Positions 1-7,499 of a stretch of 14,108 nucleotides of DNA are shown here, one piece after another. Each line of letters begins with the position of its first letter. Positions within the stretch are counted from its first letter, which is position 1. Location: the NCBI GenBank assembly GCA_030152625.1, contig JASLJD010000058.1, positions 1 through 14,108 on the forward strand, in the 5' to 3' direction. This DNA is from Erysipelothrix sp. GTDB lineage: Bacteria > Bacillota_I > Bacilli_A > Erysipelotrichales > Erysipelotrichaceae. A model generated the notes under the pieces. The model was not told the origin of the DNA. It saw only the letters and a program-made list of their open reading frames with translations, and ran no database searches. The position numbers and the translations under genes are program-made.

Positions 1-954
1 CTCAATATTTTGTGTATTCACAATATTTTTGTAATAGCGAATACCGCCTTCACTGATTGAAAGCGAGGGATCAGGAATCAGATAATCTAAATCCACTGAT
101 TGAGTATAGCCAATACCATTACAGTGATGACATGCCCCCATAGGCGAGTTAAAAGAGAACAAACGCGGCTCAATCGATGCGATACTGAAGCCACAGAGTG
201 GACAAGCAAAGTTTGAAGAAAAAACATGAATTTCTTCACCTTCTTTTACATTCACAACGCCACTACCAAATTCCAAAGCGGTCTCTAGAGAATCGCTGAT
301 TCGAAAACGACTGTCGTCTTTTTTAATAATACGATCCACGACCAGACTGATGTCATGTTTTTGATTTTTGTTCAGTTCAATCTCTTCATCAAGGCTACGC
401 ATTTCGCCATTAATATAAAGCCTTAAAAAACCTTCTTTTCTCAAATCTTCAAAAAGTTCTTTGTGACTCCCTTTACGCCCTTTGACTAAAGGCGCAAGAA
501 TTTCTAAACGAGCACGATCTTCAAAACCCATGATTCGATCGGTCATCTCTTCAACTGTTTGTGATGAAATTTCAATCTCGTGATTTGGACAATAGGCCTT
601 CCCTACACGTGCATAAAGCAAGCGCAAATAGTCATAAATTTCTGTTACTGTTCCCACAGTCGAACGTGGGTTGTTACTGGTTGTTTTTTGATCAATCGCA
701 ATCGATGGCGATAAACCCTCAATTAATTCAACCTGTGGTTTTTCCATATTTCCTAAAAATTGGCGTGCATAAGAGCTTAATGATTCCACATAGCGCCTTT
801 GCCCTTCGGCATAGATCGTATCAAAAGCTAAAGATGTTTTACCTGAACCCGATAAACCCGTCATTACAATGAATTTATTTCTTGGTATTTCCACATCAAT
901 ATTTTTTAAATTATTTTCTTTTGCACCTTTAATCACAATTTTCTGATTTTCCAT
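1..954 (-). CDS. uvrA: UvrABC excinuclease subunit A (UvrA), N-terminal part, runs off window
   Basis: UvrA is the dimeric ABC-type ATPase that finds bulky DNA lesions and loads UvrB in nucleotide excision repair. The frame is open from an ATG at 954-952 to the window edge: 318 residues of a family usually near 940, so the second ATPase module is outside. Visible are the first Walker A GLSGSGKT (residues 33-40), followed by the UvrA-typical segment ending in RRYVESLSSYARQFLG, the KPxVxxIxGLSPSIAIDQK block, and the zinc site C251-x2-C254 with C275-x2-C278 (CPLC and CHHC). A GGAGGC ribosome-binding site lies eight bases before the ATG. It follows uvrB but a terminator and a separate promoter lie between them, so it can be expressed independently. 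I see no LexA-type operator. Identification is firm. Confidence 0.97.
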   Translation of the reverse strand, partial: MENQKIVIKGAKENNLKNIDVEIPRNKFIVMTGLSGSGKTSLAFDTIYAEGQRRYVESLSSYARQFLGNMEKPQVELIEGLSPSIAIDQKTTSNNPRSTVGTVTEIYDYLRLLYARVGKAYCPNHEIEISSQTVEEMTDRIMGFEDRARLEILAPLVKGRKGSHKELFEDLRKEGFLRLYINGEMRSLDEEIELNKNQKHDISLVVDRIIKKDDSRFRISDSLETALEFGSGVVNVKEGEEIHVFSSNFACPLCGFSIASIEPRLFSFNSPMGACHHCNGIGYTQSVDLDYLIPDPSLSISEGGIRYYKNIVNTQNIE

Positions 955-978
955 ACTTCGACGCCTCCATTACTTATA

Positions 979-987
979 ATTATAGCA
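979..987 (-). promoter_or_regulatory. uvrA promoter, extended -10
   Basis: On the minus strand TGC directly precedes a perfect TATAAT (979-984), giving the extended -10 TGCTATAAT. No good -35 box is found at 16-18 bases; a TTGAAA lies 21 bases upstream, which is too far for normal spacing. The expected transcript start is near 972, about 18 bases before the uvrA ATG. It sits just downstream of the uvrB terminator. Confidence 0.65.
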
Positions 988-1015
988 TGCAAAGCTTGAG
1001 ATACCTTTCAAAATG

Positions 1016-1043
1016 AATAATAAAAAATTGGGAAAACCCCAAT
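1016..1043 (-). terminator. Rho-independent terminator after uvrB
   Basis: Read on the minus strand, a six-pair stem ATTGGG/CCCAAT (1038-1043 with 1027-1032) and a five-base loop are followed by a T-rich run (TTTTTATTATT). It begins four bases after the uvrB stop codon. The stem is short but GC-containing, and the position between a stop and a new promoter supports the call. Confidence 0.75.
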
Positions 1044-1046
1044 CTT

Positions 1047-3020
1047 TTATCCTAGCTCTGCTTTTAATTCAAAGACAACATCGCGAAGTTGAGCCGCTTT
1101 CTCAAAATCAAGAATCGCTGCTGCTTCACGCATTTCTTTTTCAAGTTGTTCAATAAGCACTTCAAGCTCACGTGGACTTCGCTTCGCTTTTTCAAGTTCT
1201 TTTGAAATCGAAACATCTTCTTTACCACTGATAACATCCCGAATTTCCTTTTTAATAGTTTTCGGTGTGATACCATGTTTTTTATTGTGAGCCATTTGAA
1301 TCTCACGACGACGTTCCGTTTCTTCAATCGTTTTACGCATAGAGTCGGTCATTCGATCGGCATACATAATAACATGACCATGCTCATTTCGAGCTGCCCT
1401 TCCCACAATCTGTACAAGTGAACGATAAGAACGTAAGAAGCCTTCTTTATCCGCATCTAAAATGGCAATTAAACTCACTTCCGGTAAGTCCAAGCCTTCT
1501 CGTAAAAGGTTGATTCCAATCAATACATCATATCGACCTAAACGAAGATCTCTTAAAATCTCAATTCGTTCTAAAGTCTTGGTTTCATGATGAAGATAAG
1601 CAACTTTTATCCCCATTTCCAATAAATAATTACTGAGTTCTTGAGCCATCTTCACCGTTAAAGTAGTGATCAAGACACGCTCATCTCTTTCAATCCGTTT
1701 TTCGATTTCAAGCATGAGATCGTCAACTTGTCCTTCGCTCTTACGGACTTCAATACTTGGATCAAGCAATCCTGTTGGACGAATAATCTGTTCAACAACA
1801 TCATGATTCACTTGTTCAAGCTCATAATCACCCGGAGTAGCGGAGACATAGATTGTTTGATTCTGTACACTTTCAAACTCTTCAAATTGCATCGGACGAT
1901 TATTTAGAGCACTCGGCAATCGGAAACCATATTCGACCAAAGTTCGTTTCCTGGACTGATCACCATTATACATTCCCCTTACTTGCGGAAGAGCAACATG
2001 TGATTCATCCACAATAAATAAAAAATCGTCTGGGAAATAGTCAAATAAGGTGAACGGTCTCTCTTCAGGATTTCGACCATCAATGTGCATCGAATAGTTT
2101 TCAATTCCGGAGCAAATACCAAACTCTCTTAAAGCCGCAAGGTCATATTCTGTCCTTTGCTTTAAACGATGATACTCAACAAGTTTATTTTCCTTTTCCA
2201 AAACTTCAAGACGTTCATGAAGCTCTTTTTCTATTTCATCGGCTGCTCTTCGAATATGCTCCATGTCTCGAGCGTAGGAATTCGCAGGAAAGAGATGATA
2301 GATCTTCAAAGCGCCCTTGACCGTTTGTGTAATACGATCCAATTCCACAATACGATCGATTTCATCACCAAAAAATTCAACACGAACGACCGTTTCATCA
2401 CTGTCACCCGGGACAATCTCCACAAGATCACCACGGACCCGAAAAGTCCCTCGTTTTTGCTCCATATCGTTTCGAGAATACTGTCGATTCACCAAGTCTC
2501 GCATAAGATCTTCACGCGAAATCTCTTGCCCCACCCGAATGGTATAAAGCATCGCGCGGTAATAGCGCGGATCACTTGTGGCATAAATACTCGCTACCGA
2601 AGAAACAACAATCGTATCTCGACGCGTCAGTAAACTATTTTGTGCCGAAAGGCGAAGCATATCCAACTCCTCATTGATCATCGAACTTTTTTCAATATAA
2701 GTATCAGTTCCTGGTATATAAGCTTCGGGTTGGTAGTAATCGAAATTTGAAACAAAGTATTCGACTCGATTATGGGGAAAAAACTCTTTAAACTCTGAAT
2801 AAAGCTGCCCAGCAAGGGTCTTATTATGAGCTAAAACTAAAGTAGGTTTATTCACTCGAGCAATCACTTCACTCACTGTATAGGTTTTCCCTGTACCCGT
2901 TGCTCCTAAGAGAACTTGTTCCTTTTTTCCTTGATGTAAACCTTTAACCAAGGCTTCAATAGCAGGACCTTGATCTCCTTTTGGCGTAAAATCTGACACA
3001 AGTTGAAACTTTTGACTCAC
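1047..3020 (-). CDS. uvrB: UvrABC excinuclease subunit B (UvrB)
   Basis: UvrB is the damage-verifying helicase-like subunit that receives DNA from UvrA and recruits the UvrC nuclease. At 657 residues it is full length. It shows Walker A GATGTGKT (39-46), the tyrosine-rich beta-hairpin around YYQPEAYIPGTDTY (95-108) that probes the strand, the DESH box (338-341), YVSATPG (391-397), motif VI QIVGRAAR (537-544) and a C-terminal UVR helix pair (about 615-655) that contacts UvrC. The start is a GTG whose bases overlap the TGA of the upstream protease gene (GTGA); a GAGGTGG ribosome-binding site stands at proper distance, and the N-terminus MSQKFQLVSDFTPKGDQ aligns with the family start. The DQG after the Q-motif replaces the common DQP, a minor change. 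It is translationally coupled to the S41 protease gene and ends at a terminator. Confidence 0.98.
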   Translation of the reverse strand: MSQKFQLVSDFTPKGDQGPAIEALVKGLHQGKKEQVLLGATGTGKTYTVSEVIARVNKPTLVLAHNKTLAGQLYSEFKEFFPHNRVEYFVSNFDYYQPEAYIPGTDTYIEKSSMINEELDMLRLSAQNSLLTRRDTIVVSSVASIYATSDPRYYRAMLYTIRVGQEISREDLMRDLVNRQYSRNDMEQKRGTFRVRGDLVEIVPGDSDETVVRVEFFGDEIDRIVELDRITQTVKGALKIYHLFPANSYARDMEHIRRAADEIEKELHERLEVLEKENKLVEYHRLKQRTEYDLAALREFGICSGIENYSMHIDGRNPEERPFTLFDYFPDDFLFIVDESHVALPQVRGMYNGDQSRKRTLVEYGFRLPSALNNRPMQFEEFESVQNQTIYVSATPGDYELEQVNHDVVEQIIRPTGLLDPSIEVRKSEGQVDDLMLEIEKRIERDERVLITTLTVKMAQELSNYLLEMGIKVAYLHHETKTLERIEILRDLRLGRYDVLIGINLLREGLDLPEVSLIAILDADKEGFLRSYRSLVQIVGRAARNEHGHVIMYADRMTDSMRKTIEETERRREIQMAHNKKHGITPKTIKKEIRDVISGKEDVSISKELEKAKRSPRELEVLIEQLEKEMREAAAILDFEKAAQLRDVVFELKAELG

Positions 3021-4504
3021 TTTTTCGCCACCTCGATTGCTTTATGTAATTGAATATCTCGCTCATTTTTATTCAATGACCAATCCGAAACAACACTGCT
3101 GTACATTTGAAGTAAAATATCTTGATCGATATAATCTGTCTTTTTAAAGCCGTGATCTTTTTGATAGCTTTGTAAAGCCTTTAAGCTTGCTTGATCAAAA
3201 TAACCATCGACACGTCCCTGATGATAACCCAAATAGCTTAAAGCATCCTGTACATAAGAAACCGCCTCATGAACCTCATCATAATGAACTTTGTCTTCTA
3301 ATTCGACCATTGTTCGATAGAAGATATCGGGCAGTTTAACCTCATAATCAGGTTCAATGCCAACTTCGTTAATGCTCTCGCCACTTGGTGAGAGCCATTT
3401 ACCAACGGTTAGTTTAAGAGCACTTCCCCCTTCATAACGCTTATTAACTTGAATCGTTCCCTTTCCAAAACTGTTCGTTCCTACTATTTTCGAGCCATTG
3501 TTTTCACGCATTGCTAGAGCAAAAACCTCTGATGCGCTTGCGGAATTTTCATTGAGTAGAAGAACGATGTTCTCAAACTTATATTCATCTCGAATACTCT
3601 TCTGAACACGGTATGATTTTTTCTTCTCTGCTCGATGATCCTCTTGATACACAACCATTTCTTTATCAAAAAAGATCGGTGCAATGTCCTCAATAGCCGC
3701 TAAATAGCCACCCCCATTATTTCTTAAGTCAATGATTAAAGATTTGGCCCCTTTTCCTTTTAAATCATCAAGATATAAGAGAATTTCCTCATCGAGATTT
3801 TGTCCGAAAGAACTTATTTCAAGATAAGCTATTTCTGAATCAAGCATTTCTCCCCAAACCAAAGCTTGAATTTTGCCTCTTTCGATTTCAAACTCTTTAA
3901 TTTTTTGTTTGCGCAGAAAATCCACTTTGACTTTTGTACCACTTTCACCTAAGATTCTCTCCTGAATCTCATCACTTTCCATACCTTCAACCTTTTCTCC
4001 ATCTATTCGATAAAGAATATCACCGGCTTGTACGCCCGCTTTTTCTGCAGGAGAATTTTTAAAGACACGAGTGACTACATTTAAATCACCAGCATGGTAT
4101 TGAACACCAATGCCTTCAAAATCCATATTGATAGACTGTGTCATTTTCTCGACTTCATCTTCAGTCATGTACACCGTATGGCGATCATTATTCTCTTCCA
4201 GCATTCCCTTGATCGCATGATCCACAAGTATTTCTTCAGGATCTTCATATTCATCAATAAAATACCAATGTTTTAAAACATCTTGGTAAACACTTTCAAA
4301 ACGAGACAGCTTTGAATTGGATGGCAAAACATCTTGTCGACTGAAAATACGGTTTGCCTGAAAACCAAGTAAAAAAGACAAGATAAACGCTATCACCAAA
4401 ACTCTTTTTTGTCTTTTTCTACGTTTTTCTTTTTCGATTTCGTCTGGCCAACGATGTCTTTCTAATTTTATACTTACTTTTTGTTGATCTTTCTTATTTT
4501 CCAC
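3017..4504 (-). CDS. Membrane-anchored S41 (Ctp-type) carboxyl-terminal processing protease with PDZ and peptidoglycan-binding domains
   Basis: This is a serine-lysine protease of the CtpA/CtpB group acting outside the membrane. Its 495 residues begin with a charged cytoplasmic stretch and one membrane anchor (about 34-50), then a PDZ domain (about 130-195) that recognises substrate C-termini, the S41 catalytic core, and a PG_binding_1-like domain near 410-465. By alignment with known Ctp proteases the catalytic set is intact: S323 in SASASE, K348 in FGKG and Q352. The start is a GTG at 4504, with GAGGTG five bases upstream; an overlapping ATG is out of frame. The gene heads an operon with uvrB and lies near the ftsEX-M23 operon, where related Bacillota often place it. 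Family members cleave wall hydrolases or signalling proteins; the substrate here is unknown. A ctpA/ctpB symbol would be a guess. Confidence 0.93.
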   Translation of the reverse strand: MENKKDQQKVSIKLERHRWPDEIEKEKRRKRQKRVLVIAFILSFLLGFQANRIFSRQDVLPSNSKLSRFESVYQDVLKHWYFIDEYEDPEEILVDHAIKGMLEENNDRHTVYMTEDEVEKMTQSINMDFEGIGVQYHAGDLNVVTRVFKNSPAEKAGVQAGDILYRIDGEKVEGMESDEIQERILGESGTKVKVDFLRKQKIKEFEIERGKIQALVWGEMLDSEIAYLEISSFGQNLDEEILLYLDDLKGKGAKSLIIDLRNNGGGYLAAIEDIAPIFFDKEMVVYQEDHRAEKKKSYRVQKSIRDEYKFENIVLLLNENSASASEVFALAMRENNGSKIVGTNSFGKGTIQVNKRYEGGSALKLTVGKWLSPSGESINEVGIEPDYEVKLPDIFYRTMVELEDKVHYDEVHEAVSYVQDALSYLGYHQGRVDGYFDQASLKALQSYQKDHGFKKTDYIDQDILLQMYSSVVSDWSLNKNERDIQLHKAIEVAKK

Positions 4505-4527
4505 ATTCTCACCTCAGACATGTTTTA

Positions 4528-4536
4528 AGTTTACCA
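4528..4536 (-). promoter_or_regulatory. Possible promoter of the S41 protease-uvrB operon
   Basis: The divergent spacer holds, on the minus strand, TGG followed by TAAACT, a four-of-six match to a -10 box with an extended TG. No good -35 is visible. It would give a leader of about 17 bases containing the GAGGTG ribosome-binding site (4510-4515). A TATAAA (4539-4544) is an alternative -10. The call is tentative and rests mainly on position. Confidence 0.35.
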
Positions 4537-4566
4537 TATTTATACCTTCAATTCACTCTTGGCTCG

Positions 4567-4575
4567 TGCTATAAT
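4567..4575 (+). promoter_or_regulatory. Promoter of the LOG-family gene, extended -10
   Basis: TGC (4567-4569) plus perfect TATAAT (4570-4575) form the same TGCTATAAT element seen before uvrA and ftsE. A weak TTCAAT stands 17 bases upstream (4547-4552). The expected start near 4582 leaves a leader of only about 13 bases, enough for the GGAGGT ribosome-binding site at 4584-4589. Confidence 0.7.
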
Positions 4576-4594
4576 TTTAAAATGGAGGTTTATA

Positions 4595-5155
4595 ATGAAA
4601 CGAATCGCTATCTACTGTGCCTCATCAACAGCTAAAAGAGATATCTTTGAAACTGAGGCCAAAAAACTAACACTCGCCCTCATTCAAGAAGGCTACGAAA
4701 TCGTCTATGGCGGAGCCAACGTCGGTATCATGAAAATAATTGCTGATACTGCTCTTGAAAATAACGGACATGTCATCGGAGTTTTACCGAATGTGATCGC
4801 AGATATGGAAAGAGCACATCCTCATTTAAGTGAAATGATCCGCGTCAACACAATGCATGAAAGAAAAGCAAAACTCGATGAACTTTCCGATCTTTTTATC
4901 GCCTTTCCTGGCGGATTTGGAACACTGGATGAAATCACCGAAGCCATTACCTATCATCAAATTGGTCTCCATCGAAAAATAAGCATCTTTTACAATCTCG
5001 AAGGCTATTACGATGGTATTAAACTTTTTATTGAAAACGCAATCAAAGAAGGCTTTATACCCGAAAACATCTTTAAGCATGTTTTCTTCCTAAATACTCC
5101 CCAAGATGTCTTAGAAATCATTCATAAAGTAAATAAAAACCCGAAAGTTGATTAA
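4595..5155 (+). CDS. LOG family protein (cytokinin riboside 5'-monophosphate phosphoribohydrolase / nucleotide 5'-monophosphate nucleosidase type)
   Basis: LOG-family enzymes have a Rossmann fold and split nucleoside 5'-monophosphates into base and ribose 5-phosphate; in bacteria they probably serve purine salvage or turnover. The 186-residue protein has the family N-terminus KRIAIYCASS, the phosphate loop YGGANVGIM (38-46), MHERK (87-91) and PGGFGTLDE (105-113) that carry the conserved Arg and Glu of the active site. The frame stays open upstream to a TTG at 4559, but that part contains the promoter; the ATG at 4595 has GGAGGT five bases before it and fits the family. It is the only plus-strand gene here, set between the M23 and S41 genes, with its own promoter and a terminator that overlaps its last codons. 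Exact substrate cannot be read from sequence. Confidence 0.92.
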   Translation: MKRIAIYCASSTAKRDIFETEAKKLTLALIQEGYEIVYGGANVGIMKIIADTALENNGHVIGVLPNVIADMERAHPHLSEMIRVNTMHERKAKLDELSDLFIAFPGGFGTLDEITEAITYHQIGLHRKISIFYNLEGYYDGIKLFIENAIKEGFIPENIFKHVFFLNTPQDVLEIIHKVNKNPKVD

Positions 5156-5174
5156 TTCACCTTTCGGGTTTTTT
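5136..5174. terminator. Bidirectional Rho-independent terminator between LOG and M23 genes
   Basis: A 12-pair stem, AAAACCCGAAAG (5136-5147) with CTTTCGGGTTTT (5161-5172), encloses 13 bases that can extend the hairpin by a small inner TGA/TCA stem. It is followed by T's on the plus strand (5169-5174) and by TTTTT on the minus strand, so it can serve both converging genes. The LOG stop codon TAA (5153-5155) lies inside the loop, so the left arm is coding. Confidence 0.9.
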
Positions 5175-5181
5175 ATTGACA

Positions 5182-6597
5182 TTAAATACCTAACAAACTA
5201 TGTGGGTTCATTCGACATGGAACACCACTGCCTAAATCACAACGACGACCACCTGACCATGCCGAGCCCGTACCAAAATTCATACTACCATTCCAACGAG
5301 CCCATGCATCACCTAAACCTCCACCACCCATATTGATCGTTTCAATATGTAAGTGAGAGCCCGTCGATTTTCCACTATTACCCACATGTCCAATCACTTG
5401 ACCAGCACTGATAGCTTGCCCTGATGAGACTGATACAGAACTCATATGAGCTGCGACAATACCATAATTATGCCCATTCACATTGACAATATAAGAAACA
5501 AAGTTTCCATAACCATAACCACAATAAGATCCAATATTATTCCCATGTGGACTTGGACAGCCCGCATTCGTTGCAACAACAATCCCATTACCAACTGCAT
5601 AAATCGGCGTTCCTTGAGCTGCTCCTAAGTCAACACCCATATGAGGCGTTCCCCATGGATAAGACCAAACAGAAGCCGTCACCGAGTATGTCCCAGATGG
5701 AAGAGGTCGAATAAAACCTCCCGCTCCTTGACTTGGACTTCCACCACCGGATACATTTTGTCCACCACTGTTTCCAGAAGCACTCTGCTCAGCTGCTTTA
5801 CGCTTAGCTTCTTCTTCAGCCTTTATACGCGCTTGTCTTTCTCGCTCTATTTTCGCTTCAATTTCTTTAATTTTTCGAGCCTGCTGTTCATTTTTATGAT
5901 TAATGCTTTCTGCCTGTTTTTCCAGTTTTCTTTCTTCTTCCTCAAGTTGTTGAACAACTCGTTTTATTTTACTTTCATATGCTTTCTTTTTCTCGACTTC
6001 AACTTGAAGTTTTTCCTCACTTGCTTCATAGACTTTTTTCTTTTCCTCAAGGGCCGATTTGTCTCTTTCCAAAGCCGCTTTCTCATCTGCGAGTTTACGA
6101 ATAATCTTTTCATTATGGCGCTTAATCGCACTCATACCCTCAAGTCGTAAAATCATTGTTGCGAAGTCTTCACTTCCCATTAAAAATTCAAACAAACTGT
6201 TTACATGAAGTGAAGATTGCGCCTGCACAAGATAGGATTTCACCTGCGCTTCAGCTTCCTCAATAGCTTCTTCACGTTCTTTAATTTTAGATAAAAGAAG
6301 CTTAATATCATATTCTAATTGTGTCTTTTTTCTTTTTAAATCTTCGATTTCTTTCTCAAGATTATTGATTTCATTTTGATATTCCTTTAACTTTGCCGTT
6401 TCCTCAGCTAAGTTTTTCTTAATATCATGTTTAGACTCTTCTATTTTTTTGAGCTCTTTTTTACTTTCTTGAATTTCTTCCCGAATACCATCAATGGCCT
6501 TTGTTTCTGCCTTAACAGAGAAATAAGGTCCAATACTCGCAAGGATCAGAAAGGCTCCCAAAATAATCAGCAATATTTTCTTTAGTTTTTGACTCAA
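5182..6597 (-). CDS. Secreted M23 (LytM-type) peptidoglycan endopeptidase with long coiled coil, likely FtsEX effector
   Basis: This is a zinc metallo-endopeptidase predicted to cut peptide cross-links in the cell wall. It has an N-terminal signal or anchor segment (about 7-28), coiled coil through about residue 270, a Gly/Ser-rich linker (about 272-295) and a C-terminal M23 domain. Zinc ligands H319, D323 (HMGVD) and H417, and catalytic-site H384 and H415 (HLHIE), are all present, so it should be active, unlike the degenerate EnvC. Four cysteines (about 347, 359, 453, 461) lie in the exported domain. I place the start at TTG 6597-6595: GAGGTGG stands five bases upstream, and it overlaps the ftsX TGA as TTGA. 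A GTG at 6606 in the same frame lies within that ribosome-binding site. Following ftsE-ftsX, with a coiled coil as in CwlO, PcsB and EnvC, it is probably activated by the FtsEX complex. Confidence 0.92.
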   Translation of the reverse strand: MSQKLKKILLIILGAFLILASIGPYFSVKAETKAIDGIREEIQESKKELKKIEESKHDIKKNLAEETAKLKEYQNEINNLEKEIEDLKRKKTQLEYDIKLLLSKIKEREEAIEEAEAQVKSYLVQAQSSLHVNSLFEFLMGSEDFATMILRLEGMSAIKRHNEKIIRKLADEKAALERDKSALEEKKKVYEASEEKLQVEVEKKKAYESKIKRVVQQLEEEERKLEKQAESINHKNEQQARKIKEIEAKIERERQARIKAEEEAKRKAAEQSASGNSGGQNVSGGGSPSQGAGGFIRPLPSGTYSVTASVWSYPWGTPHMGVDLGAAQGTPIYAVGNGIVVATNAGCPSPHGNNIGSYCGYGYGNFVSYIVNVNGHNYGIVAAHMSSVSVSSGQAISAGQVIGHVGNSGKSTGSHLHIETINMGGGGLGDAWARWNGSMNFGTGSAWSGGRRCDLGSGVPCRMNPHSLLGI

Positions 6598-7499
6598 CGA
6601 GACCACCTCAAATAACGTCCTACTGAAAACATACTTCCCAAAGCCCCAACACCAACACCAATTCCTGTTAATAATAAGGAAATTTGATAGCTCAAGGGAT
6701 TATATTCCATTAATTGGAACATGTTTGAGAAAAGCTGTCCTCCAGTTGTATTGTATAAATATCGATAACCAAAGATCGAAATAAGCACCGGTACGATTGA
6801 ACCAATAAAGCCAATAATCATTCCTTCAATAATAAACGGCCAACGAATATACCAGTTGGTCGCACCAACTGTTCTCATAATACTGATTTCTTCCCTTCTT
6901 GAATGAATGGAAACACGCACTGTATTGGATATTAGAAAAACTGCGATAACCATTAAAATGGAAACAATAATTAAACCAATATTTCGAATCTGTTCAAGCA
7001 TTTTCAAAAAATTAGCTGTCCCCATACCACCGTAATTGGTACGGAACACCCCGTCGAAATCATCAATCTTTTCAGCGATCGCTCGAATCACCTTCCCTGA
7101 ACGAGCAGTCACCAAAAAGGCATCAAGCATAGGGTTCTCTTCCCCACGATATACGCCATAAAGTTCTTCTGCATCCTCTGAGTCATTTGCTTCAATAAAT
7201 GCCTCCAACTCATCATCACGAGAAGAAAACTCAACTTCCATAACATCTGAAATATCGGCAATACGTCGTTCTAATTCTTTGATGCCTTCTTCTGTAGAAT
7301 ACTCTGGTTCAATTTGCACATGGATCTGTACACTTTGTTCGATATTATGTGTAATCTCATTGAGATTAACACTTAAAAAGAGAAAGATAGACATAAGAAT
7401 TAATGTTACCGTCACGGAAGAAATACTCGATAGTGACAAGGCAAAATGTCTAAAAACTCCCTTAAAACCATCTTTAATATGTCGATATACTCTACCCAT
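6594..7499 (-). CDS. ftsX: Cell division ABC transporter-like membrane subunit FtsX
   Basis: FtsX is the membrane half of FtsEX, which turns ATP hydrolysis by FtsE into a conformational signal for wall hydrolases outside. The 301 residues have the expected layout: a cytoplasmic start with the GxxxxxRH-type motif, membrane helix 1 (about 24-46), a large extracellular domain (about 47-170), and helices at about 173-193, 222-246 and 272-294. The cytoplasmic loop REEISIMRTVGATNWYIRWPF (about 202-222) is the typical FtsX/MacB coupling region. The ATG at 7499 overlaps the end of ftsE by eight bases; GGAGG lies 11 bases upstream within the ftsE tail. Its own stop overlaps the M23 start, pointing to coupled translation of transducer and effector. 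Confidence 0.96.
   Translation of the reverse strand: MGRVYRHIKDGFKGVFRHFALSLSSISSVTVTLILMSIFLFLSVNLNEITHNIEQSVQIHVQIEPEYSTEEGIKELERRIADISDVMEVEFSSRDDELEAFIEANDSEDAEELYGVYRGEENPMLDAFLVTARSGKVIRAIAEKIDDFDGVFRTNYGGMGTANFLKMLEQIRNIGLIIVSILMVIAVFLISNTVRVSIHSRREEISIMRTVGATNWYIRWPFIIEGMIIGFIGSIVPVLISIFGYRYLYNTTGGQLFSNMFQLMEYNPLSYQISLLLTGIGVGVGALGSMFSVGRYLRWSR

Noticed and set aside
561..872. Plus-strand open frame of about 103 codons opposite uvrA
   Set aside because: Antisense to conserved UvrA coding sequence, no ribosome-binding site and no recognisable protein family.
955..1046. LexA/SOS operator before uvrA
   Set aside because: No CGAAC-N4-GTTCG-like palindrome is present; the GCATGC and AAGCTT palindromes here are short and chance-level.
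2169..2633. Plus-strand open frame of about 154 codons opposite uvrB
   Set aside because: Antisense to well-conserved UvrB motifs; composition follows the complementary strand and no start signals are seen.
4559..4594. Upstream TTG start extending the LOG protein by 12 residues
   Set aside because: The extension covers the TATAAT promoter and ribosome-binding site; the ATG at 4595 fits spacing and family start.
5148..5336. Small plus-strand frame after the LOG gene
   Set aside because: Begins inside the terminator hairpin and runs antisense to the M23 C-terminus; His/Tyr-rich product is an artefact of the Gly/Trp-rich complement.
5641..6150. Plus-strand frame rich in Phe, Leu and Ser, looking like a membrane protein
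   Set aside because: It is the complement of the Lys/Glu-rich coiled coil of the M23 protein, which always gives such a pseudo-membrane sequence.
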